13,620 nt of DNA, from contig JAPLOC010000344.1 in NCBI GenBank assembly GCA_026692825.1, forward strand, positions 1 to 13,620, read 5' to 3'. The position numbers and the translations under genes are program-made. This stretch comes from Planctomycetota bacterium (GTDB taxonomy: Bacteria > Planctomycetota > Planctomycetia > Planctomycetales > Planctomycetaceae). This document shows positions 6,955 through 13,620 of the stretch, piece after piece. Each line of letters begins with the position of its first letter. Position 1 is the first letter of the stretch. A model generated the notes under the pieces. The model worked only from the letters and a program-made list of their open reading frames with translations. It was not told where the DNA came from and made no database searches.

Positions 6955-7897
6955 AACCACCGAGTCATCCAAGAGCGGTGCCACGACGGCGGCCATTCTG
7001 TACCTGCACGCCCAGACGGCGATGCACCCGGGTTCGGGAACCGCCCTGGGAACGGTCGACCTGCCGGTGCAGCGCGAACGGCACACGCAATGGCCGGTGG
7101 TTCCCGGTTCGGCGCTGAAAGGGATTTTGCGGGATCGGTGTCGCGAACAGGCGCGTACGCGTTTTGAAAACAGCCGGAAGCGCGCAAATGAAGAGGATCC
7201 CCAACTGGTCTCTGCGTTTGGACCAGCGAGAGTCGATGGTGACAACGCGCATGCCGGCGCTCTTAGTATCAGCGACGCCCGGCTGCTGGCGTTTCCTGTT
7301 CGCTCTCTCAAAGGAGTTTTCGCCTGGGTCACCTGCCCGGCAGTGCTGGAACGCTATGTCCGCGACCTGGCACTAGCGGGAGTGCGACTGGACTGGAAGA
7401 TCCCGTACGTGGGTTCGGAAAAGGCCCTCGTAATCAAGACATCGCCGTTGATCGTCGACGAAAATCAGCTTGTGCTGGAAGAGTTTCAGTTCGAGTCGAT
7501 CGGCGACTTGGCGAACGCTCGCTCATGGATCGCGGCTCAAGTTTGTTGCGACGAGTACACGAAACGGCGTCTGGAACCGAATCTGGTTGTCCTGTGCGAC
7601 GACGACTACACCCACTTCGTGAAGCACGCCACAGAAGTCACGGCGCGTGTCGCACTCGACTACGAAACAAAAACCGTCAAAACAGGTGCTTTGTTCTACC
7701 AGGAGTTTCTTCCCGCCGAATCACTCTTCTACTCCGTCGTGTTCGCCGCCGCGAGTCGTCGCAAAGACGATCCGGCAACCGCTGGGGACACCATGCGGTA
7801 TCTCGCGGCAAACATTCCCGACGGAACGGTATTGCAGGTCGGTGGGGATGAGACGACCGGCAAGGGAATCTGTCTGGCGAGACTGGCAATCAAGTAA
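6947..7897 (+). CDS. cmr4: Cmr4 (Cas7-type backbone subunit, target-RNA nuclease)
   Basis: This is an intact 316-residue frame. Cmr4 polymerises along the crRNA spacer as the complex backbone and cuts target RNA at 6-nt intervals. HPGSGTALGTVDLPVQRER contains Asp38, which aligns with the catalytic Asp26 of the Pyrococcus furiosus protein, so slicing activity should be kept. WPVVPGSALKGILRDRC is the RAMP motif, SAFGPARVDG and AGALSISDARLL follow in the normal order, and the C-terminal glycine loop is QVGGDETTGKGI. The start is supported by AAAGGAG at 6931-6937, nine bases upstream. The frame overlaps the end of cmr3 by 8 bases, as expected for coupled translation. No oddities are seen; this is one of the clean genes of the operon. 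Confidence 0.96.
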   Translation: MSETTESSKSGATTAAILYLHAQTAMHPGSGTALGTVDLPVQRERHTQWPVVPGSALKGILRDRCREQARTRFENSRKRANEEDPQLVSAFGPARVDGDNAHAGALSISDARLLAFPVRSLKGVFAWVTCPAVLERYVRDLALAGVRLDWKIPYVGSEKALVIKTSPLIVDENQLVLEEFQFESIGDLANARSWIAAQVCCDEYTKRRLEPNLVVLCDDDYTHFVKHATEVTARVALDYETKTVKTGALFYQEFLPAESLFYSVVFAAASRRKDDPATAGDTMRYLAANIPDGTVLQVGGDETTGKGICLARLAIK

Positions 7898-7923
7898 GGC
7901 TCGCCAAGCGAGAATGGCGAACG

Positions 7924-7939
7924 GCCGGCGTAAGCCGGC
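7924..7939. repeat. GCCGGC-GTAA-GCCGGC hairpin between cmr4 and cmr5
   Basis: The 85-base gap between cmr4 and cmr5 contains a 6-bp perfect stem with a GTAA loop. It could be a small intercistronic mRNA hairpin or one copy of a short palindromic repeat family. There is no T-run, so termination is not suggested. Confidence 0.55.
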
Positions 7940-7982
7940 TGGTCCCTCACGGCAAAGAACCGTACTTCAAGAAAGCACCGCG

Positions 7983-8381
7983 ATGATTACCACGAACAAT
8001 CTCAAAACTCTCGACCAGAAACGCGCCGAACACGCCTGGGATGCGGTTCGTCACGCGCTGTCCAAAATCGGACCACACTCCAAACAGATTCCCAAAAAAT
8101 TCGGCGGCAATGCGAAAAAGCTGCCGGTGCGCATCATGGCGTCTGGTCTCGGTCAGGCGCTCGCCTTCCTCAGAGCGAAAGACTACGCCCCGGGCTTGAT
8201 CTGGGAGCTCTCCGACTGGATCGGCCGCCAGATCCCTTCGAAGGACGGCCGTGAGGACTTGCTTGATCGCATCGTTCACGGCAGTTCAAACGATTTGCGA
8301 CGGGCGACTGACGAAGTGCTGGCGTACCTGCAATGGCTCAATCGATTCGCCGAGGCGGAAGGGCTGGCCGACGACGAGTGA
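7983..8381 (+). CDS. cmr5: Cmr5 (Cas11-type small subunit)
   Basis: A 132-residue, largely helical protein. Cmr5 forms the minor filament that packs against Cmr4 along the crRNA-target duplex. LDQKRAEHAWDAVRHAL at the N-terminus, MASGLGQALAFLRAK in the middle, and a C-terminal helix with DEVLAYLQWLNRFAEAEGLA are typical of the family; the conserved pattern is 'R...A......' then 'GL...LAF...K' and finally 'L.WL.RFA.A'. The start at 7983 was chosen because it begins the family-like sequence; the frame is open upstream from 7647 only as a shadow of cmr4. No strong ribosome-binding site is visible. It lies in the normal place after cmr4. It is 79 bases from the next gene; a 12-bp palindrome, ACTTCGCGAAGT (8382-8393), directly follows its stop codon. 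Confidence 0.93.
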   Translation: MITTNNLKTLDQKRAEHAWDAVRHALSKIGPHSKQIPKKFGGNAKKLPVRIMASGLGQALAFLRAKDYAPGLIWELSDWIGRQIPSKDGREDLLDRIVHGSSNDLRRATDEVLAYLQWLNRFAEAEGLADDE

Positions 8382-8460
8382 ACTTCGCGAAGTCGCGGTG
8401 GGCGTCCGGTATTGCGATGCCGTGGTGTTTCTTGCATCCCGTTGAGGAAGGTTGATTCCG

Positions 8461-10905
8461 ATGACACTGGTTGTGCCTGTGCCCGAGAAAATGCAATCGC
8501 TGGTCGCGCAGAACACGCACCCCGGTTTGCAGCTTGACAGATTCGTACCGTCGTATTCACCGACGGGCGCAAAGCTCAAGTTCTCAGAGGATATCCAAAA
8601 GCCCGCCTTGGAGACTTTCGTTCGGGTGAACAACCGGGCCGACATCGCCCAGGCCGAGTGGACAGGCTGGCACCAGCGAAGACGCACCACGCTTCAGGGA
8701 CTGCAAGCCATTCGACTTTGCGCGGCCACAACCGGGCCGTTCACGTTGCATCTGGCCCGCGCATCGGCGCTCGAGAACGCCGGAATCTGTCTGCATCCGC
8801 TATACGGCTTTGTCTATCTGCCGGGAACCGGACTCAAGGGACTGGCCCATGCTTACGCCAGCGAAGTCTGGCTTCCCGCACAATCGGATCGCGAAGCCGG
8901 CTGGAAAAAGATCTGTGAAGTCTTCGGTACGGCCCCGTCGCCGTTTCTTAATGATCTGGCCAACCGCCACGGAGTGCCGAATCCGAATATGTCGGCAGCG
9001 GGGGCCGTGGTGTTTCACGACGCCTGGCCGATGGAGTGGCCGAAAGTTGTGATGGACATCCTGAACAGCCACCATGGCGACTACTACTCGGCTGGCTTGA
9101 AAGTGGATGCAAATCAGGAGGCGCGAGTCCCATCGCCCGGCGATTGGGAGTCCCCGGTTCCCAATTACTTTCTGTCGGTTCTTCCAGAGACGGCATTTGA
9201 TTTCGCACTCAGCCCTCGGCGCCTCGACCAGACTCCAACGGCGCCATCGACCGACGACTCGACATCGCCGATGCAACTCGCCGCCCAGTGGCTGGTCGGC
9301 GGGCTGACGCATCTGGGGGCGGGAGCGAAGACGGCGGCTGGCTACGGCGGATTCCGGTTGGTTGAAGCTCCGCAGGCGATTCCCGCCCTGTCGACTGCAG
9401 TCGCCGCCGATTGGAAACATGCGGTCGATCGCAAGCAGCGCGTTGAATTCACCACTACGCTTGAACTTCAGACGCCCGCATTTCTCGCTGGTGCGGATCA
9501 ATTATCGCCAGACGGTTGCGACCTGCGGCCAGCGACGCTGCGGGGACTGCCTTTACACGCGGGGTATGTCGACGCGGCGACGCTTGCCAAACTCGAAACA
9601 ATTGTATGGGGAAATGCTCGCAGTGGATCTCCGCTTTCGCTTCACCTGACGCGGAACTTGCCAAAAACTCCGCCACAGTCGTACGATCAACGTGCATTGG
9701 CATCACTGTCCGACTCGCAAAAGAGCGATAAATACGGTGTGCCAAATGCTCGCAAGACCACTCAGGGACTGTGGTACATCACCTATGGAATGGACGACAA
9801 GAAGAAGGGCCGGCGGAACTACGTCGAACCGGGAGCCAGTTGGAGTCTAACTTTGGGGGTCGCGTTACGCCGCGGCAAGGGGGCGACAGCGCCGACGCTG
9901 GATCCCGAAATGATCCTCGACCAGGCGCGATCGGCACTCTATCTGTTGACGCGGTTTGGCGGTGTGGGCGCGAAATCTCGCAAGGGGTTCGGTAGTCTCT
10001 TGGGGACCTTTCCCGACGACTACACGGTCGAGCGCTGTCTGCAAAAATCTGCAGCATTTCGAAAGCAGGCCGGTTTCGCCACGCGGTCGACGGAACGAAT
10101 TGTTGAATCCTCCGCATTTGGCGTCGACCGGAGCATCGAATGGGAGAAAGACGTCGAATTCAACTGGCCCGACCTGTGGGCGGTTCTCGACCAGGTCGGT
10201 TTCGCACTGCAAACGTTAGCTCAAAAATTCCAGCATAGTCGCGCCAAATTTGCGATTGGCCTACCGCGAGTTCCGCGAGACGGCGCGAATGATTCGTTTC
10301 GACCGACAGGCGAGTTCCAGCGATCTCTGGGTGGCAAAGTCGACGATGCGCGGTACGCCTCGCCACTCCACTTCCACCTCGAACAGCGCAACGACAGGTT
10401 TGTCGTGCGGGCCGTGGCATTCGTTCAGCCTGGTCTGCCGAATGCTGCTGACAGTCGAAAGTTCCTCACGGAGTGCCTGACCTCGCTACACGCCGACCTG
10501 GTGCGCCGCAGTGAACTTCCCGTGCCCGCTTGGGCACAGAAGAGTCCTCGCCGATCTACCGCCGCCCCTTCTCGGCTGGCTGTCCCGGACATCACCATTG
10601 AAGTCTTGAAGGCGCGACTGAAGTCACTGCCTGCCGACCGAGAAATTCTCATGCTTCGCACGGTCGTCGACACGCGTTACAACGCCGACCGTGTTCGCGC
10701 GGCCAGCATTCCCGCAGGATACCAGAAAGACGGCTCCTGGTTCCTGATCGGTGGCCCTGACGGTCTGCCCGAGGGAACTTGTGTGATTGCCCTTAAGCCG
10801 GCAAGCGGTTCCAGATCGGCCAAGTTCGAAAGCACCATCGGCCGGGTACCGCCGCCCCCCCCGCCGAGTACAGCACGGCGAGGCCCCCCCAATCGGCGCC
10901 GTTGA
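8461..10905 (+). CDS. cmr6-cmr1: Cmr6-Cmr1 fusion protein (two Cas7-like RAMP subunits in one chain)
   Basis: One uninterrupted frame of 814 residues. The ATG at 8461 is preceded by GAGGAAG (8444-8450); the TTG at 8452 is too close to that site. Residues about 40-310 read as Cmr6: GFVYLPGTGLKGLAHAYASE (Tyr119 onward), NSHHGDYYSAG, SPVPNYFLSVLPE and LTHLGAGAKTAAGYGGFRL. From residue about 328 the chain reads as Cmr1: VEFTTTLELQTPAFLAGADQ, CDLRPATLRG, IVWGNARSGSP and, at residues about 500-513, GGVGAKSRKGFGSL, then ASPLHFHLEQRNDRF. Both proteins are about 300-400 residues when separate, so the length fits two subunits. No separate cmr1 or cmr6 exists in the window. In known Cmr complexes Cmr6 and Cmr1 are neighbours at the crRNA 3' end, so a fusion is structurally sensible. 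The last roughly 100 residues, with a seven-proline run, match nothing I recognise. Confidence 0.88.
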   Translation: MTLVVPVPEKMQSLVAQNTHPGLQLDRFVPSYSPTGAKLKFSEDIQKPALETFVRVNNRADIAQAEWTGWHQRRRTTLQGLQAIRLCAATTGPFTLHLARASALENAGICLHPLYGFVYLPGTGLKGLAHAYASEVWLPAQSDREAGWKKICEVFGTAPSPFLNDLANRHGVPNPNMSAAGAVVFHDAWPMEWPKVVMDILNSHHGDYYSAGLKVDANQEARVPSPGDWESPVPNYFLSVLPETAFDFALSPRRLDQTPTAPSTDDSTSPMQLAAQWLVGGLTHLGAGAKTAAGYGGFRLVEAPQAIPALSTAVAADWKHAVDRKQRVEFTTTLELQTPAFLAGADQLSPDGCDLRPATLRGLPLHAGYVDAATLAKLETIVWGNARSGSPLSLHLTRNLPKTPPQSYDQRALASLSDSQKSDKYGVPNARKTTQGLWYITYGMDDKKKGRRNYVEPGASWSLTLGVALRRGKGATAPTLDPEMILDQARSALYLLTRFGGVGAKSRKGFGSLLGTFPDDYTVERCLQKSAAFRKQAGFATRSTERIVESSAFGVDRSIEWEKDVEFNWPDLWAVLDQVGFALQTLAQKFQHSRAKFAIGLPRVPRDGANDSFRPTGEFQRSLGGKVDDARYASPLHFHLEQRNDRFVVRAVAFVQPGLPNAADSRKFLTECLTSLHADLVRRSELPVPAWAQKSPRRSTAAPSRLAVPDITIEVLKARLKSLPADREILMLRTVVDTRYNADRVRAASIPAGYQKDGSWFLIGGPDGLPEGTCVIALKPASGSRSAKFESTIGRVPPPPPPSTARRGPPNRRR

Positions 10906-10949
10906 TTTGTCCCGTCGTCGCAGCGTCCATTCGAAAACCGCATCGTCCC

Positions 10950-12202
10950 ATGCCCCCTCCCCGCATCCTCCTTTGCACCGTCGGCACCGGTAACCTCGAT
11001 CAGCTCGAAGCGACGTTGCTGGTTCCGCTTTCGAAATCCATTCGCGACGGTGAATGGCCGCCGACAACGCGGCGATTCTGCGCGATCGCATTGCCGATGT
11101 TGCCATCGAGATCTCTCCGCTCCCTGGTCCCGGTCTCGAAAACAACGCCGACGCCTGTTTCGCCCATTTCGACTCTGAACTCTCCAAGCTCCGCGCCGTC
11201 GGAATTCCTCCTGACGACATTCTGGTTGACTTCACCCGGGGGACCAAGGCCATGAGTGCCGCCCTGGTTCTGGCCGCTGTCGCCCATGGACTTCCTCGTG
11301 TTCGCTACATCCTGTCGGAACAACGTGATGGCCGTGGGATGGTCGTCCCCGGAACCGAGGTCGTCGGCAATTTCGACACCCGGGCCGCCTCGGCCCGCCA
11401 GCGACTGGACGAGGCGCTCCACCTCTTCAGTCGCGGCGACTTCGCCGCCGTACTCGATCTGTTCGCTCTGGTTGACGGCGTGCAGACCTCCGACCGCTGG
11501 CCGTCCGCGTTGCAACCGCAGGTCGCGGCGATTCGCGCGCTGGCCCAGTTCCACGCCGCGTGGGATCGGCTGGACTACCGCGCCGCGCGGACATGCGTCG
11601 CCCCAGCGCCGGCGGTGCTGTCCGGAAGCTGGTCGAGGTTCTTGCCAAGTGACGTGACACGCCAGTGGGTCGCGGCGCTGGGTGAACCGCTCCCCACGGA
11701 GCCGCGCAAACGCGCACACCAACTGCGCCGGCTGCGCGACCAGCATTTCGAAGACTCGCTGCTGCGCGCCTATCGCGTACTGGAACTGATCGGCCAGTTC
11801 CGACTGCTCGATCATGGACTCCTGTCAGAAGATCTGCCGCACGACGATTCACGCATCCGCGATTTCCAGTCCGACGCCTTCAACCGCGGGTGGTTGCTGC
11901 GCGGAGACCGTCGCGGTCGATTGACGGCAACGCGAGAATCGGCGGCGCGACTGCTGCTGCACCTGAAAGATCCCTTGGCGCACACTCTGCTGGCGATCGC
12001 CGACGAGGGTGCCGTTAGCACGACGGCGCGAAACGTCTCGGTGCTGATTCACGGTTTCGAAGCACAGGCTGGCAGCGACGCGGCACCGCTTGAGTCGATC
12101 TACAGAAAACTCGAAATGACGCTCATTCAGGATTCACCCGGCGAGGCGGCCCGCCGCCTGAATATCGCTCGCGTACTCGACTTCACCCGAACAGCCAGTT
12201 GA
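10950..12202 (+). pseudogene. CARF-HEPN ancillary ribonuclease, TIGR02710/PF09670 type, frame broken near 11057
   Basis: This is a probable cyclic-oligoadenylate-activated RNase. The start is the ATG at 10950: MPPPRILLCTVGTGNLDQLE is a typical first CARF strand. That frame keeps the family reading to DGEW (11057). The continuation is in another frame, from ADNAAILRDRIADVAIEI onward, with the CARF signature DFTRGTKAMSAALVLAAV and, near the C-terminus, ARNVSVLIHGF. The last has the R-X6-H spacing (bases 12029-12052) of a HEPN active site, close to the 'RNxSxLAHG' form of this family. About ten residues expected between DGEW and the ADNAA helix (a 'VVLLPS' strand) are missing at the frame change. 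An ATG at 11054 opens the second frame but would lose the first CARF strand. It starts 44 bases after the fusion gene, so it is probably in the same operon. The subfamily assignment is from motif memory. Confidence 0.83.
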
Positions 12203-12297
12203 CCCCACCACACTTCGTCGTTTAGTGCGCGACATTCGCCGATCGACATTCACGCAGAGATCTCCGTTCAGACATCCTCGCTCAGAGTACCTCGCCA
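12203..12297. other. Short gap between the two CARF genes
   Basis: These 95 bases contain no hairpin, ribosome-binding site of note or promoter that I can support. The downstream gene's ATG at 12298 is preceded by GAGTACCTCGCCA, so its translation start signal is weak. Confidence 0.4.
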
Positions 12298-13524
12298 ATG
12301 AACATCCTGCTTTGCCTGATCTCTGACCAGCATGTGCCGAATCTGCTCTCGGTGCATGCCCTGCGTCCCGATCGCATTGTGTTGCTCGTTTCCCAGCGTA
12401 TGTCGCGACGCGGAACTGACTTTCTGGAAGCACTGCGCCAAGGGGGGCTCGACTATCTGGCGTCCCATGATGTGGTCGGGCTGGAATCGGAAGATTCATT
12501 CCCTCCCGTGCGTAAAGCACTGCAGCAAGCCTACGCGTTGCATCCCACCGCCCAGTGGAGCGTCAACCTGACCGGGGGCACCAAACCGATGTCAATTGCC
12601 GCCCACGAGTTTTTCAAGGCGCTCGGAGGCAACTTGTTGTACACCAGTTTGAGTCAGCCCAACCAACTGCTCAATCTGAGTCGCGACGAGCGAATTGAAT
12701 GCACCCACCGGTTGACCATCACCGAGTTTCTAGCCGGATACGGTTACCTCCCGCGCAAGGCGTCGCAGGACATCGCCGATGACGAATCCCGAGCGCGGCG
12801 ATGGTGGCAAGCCGCCCGCAGCATGGCCCTGCATTCGCAGGATCTACAGGTTCTGAACTTCGACCCGGGCGCAACTGTTCCGCCGGAGTCGCGAAACTCC
12901 GAACGTGACAAGGCTCGCAAAAAGGCGAGAGACAAGGGACTTTCGTTACCCTCCGCCGTGTACCGTCCGGCCCATCCCGATTTGGCCGTCGATCTGGCGG
13001 CAGCCTTCGAGTTGACTCCGACCGCCTCGGGAGAATGGATCGGAAAAATCGACAAATATGGCGTCGATTTTCTGCTCGGCCGTTGGTTGGAAGTCTTCTT
13101 ATGGGGACTGCTCGACCGCCACGGCTCAACACTCAATCTGGACGACGTTCGACTCGGGTTCGCCGCCAGCCATGGCGACGCCCAAACATTCAATGACTTC
13201 GACATTTCGTTCATGCATCGTCAGGGACTTTGCCTGCTGGAATGCAAGACGGGCGAACAGGAACATGACACCTCGTTCGACATTCTCTACAAACTCGAAG
13301 CCATCCTGAGTGGTATCCGCGCACTCCGTACCAGGAGCTGGTTGGCGGTCACCACCCGCCGTATTTACGGACCCGATGGCCAACTCAAACCGCACATTGC
13401 GGATCGAACTGCTCTGTACAACTGCACAATCATCGGGCCAGACGCAATCGCTGAACTGGCTCGGAACCCCGACGACGCGGCATTGCTCCGAAAAACTCTG
13501 TTTCCCGTTCGTTCCGAAACGTAG
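12298..13524 (+). CDS. CARF-PD-(D/E)XK nuclease, Card1/Can2-like
   Basis: This is an intact 408-residue frame. The N-terminal half is a CARF sensor: MNILLCLISDQHVPNLLSV, with the ligand-pocket signature NLTGGTKPMSIAAHEFFKAL near residues 90-110. The C-terminal half carries a PD-(D/E)XK nuclease: GRWLEVFLWGLLD, then NDFDISF (Asp302), then CLLECKTG (Glu315, Lys317), the acid-X-lysine core. This domain order defines the DUF1887 Card1/Can2 family, whose studied members bind cyclic tetra-adenylate and then cleave single-stranded or nicked double-stranded DNA and, for some, RNA. A charged linker (about residues 195-215, ERDKARKKARDKG) joins the halves. Its length is close to the characterised proteins. 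All catalytic residues appear present, in contrast to the broken genes upstream. It should act as a second effector beside the CARF-HEPN protein, triggered by the Cas10 product. Which oligoadenylate it binds cannot be read from the sequence. Confidence 0.92.
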   Translation: MNILLCLISDQHVPNLLSVHALRPDRIVLLVSQRMSRRGTDFLEALRQGGLDYLASHDVVGLESEDSFPPVRKALQQAYALHPTAQWSVNLTGGTKPMSIAAHEFFKALGGNLLYTSLSQPNQLLNLSRDERIECTHRLTITEFLAGYGYLPRKASQDIADDESRARRWWQAARSMALHSQDLQVLNFDPGATVPPESRNSERDKARKKARDKGLSLPSAVYRPAHPDLAVDLAAAFELTPTASGEWIGKIDKYGVDFLLGRWLEVFLWGLLDRHGSTLNLDDVRLGFAASHGDAQTFNDFDISFMHRQGLCLLECKTGEQEHDTSFDILYKLEAILSGIRALRTRSWLAVTTRRIYGPDGQLKPHIADRTALYNCTIIGPDAIAELARNPDDAALLRKTLFPVRSET

Positions 13525-13534
13525 ATTTCTTCAA

Positions 13535-13620
13535 ATGCCCGAATTCCCCGCAGTCACAAACGAAAAGACGAGCGACCTGCCTGAGCCGGGGGAGGCCTGC
13601 CCCTCAATCGACTCACCGCG
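13535..13620 (+). CDS. Possible start of a further gene, cut by the window edge
   Basis: From the ATG at 13535 the frame stays open to the window end (28 codons), beginning MPEFPAVTNEKTSDLPEPGE. It starts 10 bases after the Card1/Can2-like stop codon. The residue mix (Pro, Glu, Ser, Thr) would suit a disordered N-terminus. There is no clear ribosome-binding site and no family can be named. It may be nothing more than a chance open frame. Confidence 0.35.
   Translation, partial: MPEFPAVTNEKTSDLPEPGEACPSIDSP

Noticed and set aside
11239..11260. DFTRGTKAMS in the CARF-HEPN protein as a mutated DxTGGTK motif
   Set aside because: Arg in this position seems usual in this CARF subfamily as far as I remember, so it is not evidence of decay.

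Overview
The window looks like a GC-rich bacterial chromosome segment, and I infer a member of the Planctomycetota or a close relative. That inference rests on the style of the Rho and superoxide dismutase proteins, an ISAzo13-like transposase remnant and the codon choice; I could not test it by search. Every complete gene is on the + strand.

Layout. (1) Positions 1-1600 hold the 3' part of rho and a Fe/Mn superoxide dismutase gene, each followed by a strong hairpin. The dismutase lacks an internal block that carries one metal-ligand histidine. (2) Positions 1600-3079 are a degenerate zone. It holds a broken ISAzo13-type transposase start (- strand), an 11-bp triplicate, a REP-like motif and, most notably, a short open frame on the - strand that reads like the C-terminal end of Cas6. 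(3) Positions 3080-10905 encode a type III-B (Cmr) CRISPR effector complex in the order cmr2(cas10)-cmr3-cmr4-cmr5-cmr6/cmr1, where the last gene is one long frame that appears to fuse Cmr6 with Cmr1. (4) Positions 10950-13524 encode two ancillary CARF effectors: a CARF-HEPN protein of the TIGR02710/PF09670 type and a CARF-PD-(D/E)XK nuclease of the Card1/Can2 type. A further frame may begin at 13535 and leave the window.

How the genes work together. By family knowledge, Cmr3-Cmr6 and Cmr1 hold a crRNA, Cmr4 cuts the bound target RNA, and Cas10, whose GGDD cyclase motif is present, makes cyclic oligoadenylate. That second messenger should switch on the two downstream CARF nucleases, one an RNase and one a PD-(D/E)XK nuclease. 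No CRISPR array, cas1 or cas2 is visible, and cas6 seems reduced to a remnant, so spacers and crRNA processing must come from elsewhere, if the system is live.

A striking feature is that four genes (sod, cas10, cmr3 and the CARF-HEPN gene) each carry a break at which a short conserved block is missing; three of these also shift the frame. The breaks that can be reconstructed sit at short direct repeats. Either this stretch has suffered several small deletions, or the assembly has a systematic error. Deciding which is the key to whether the system is functional.
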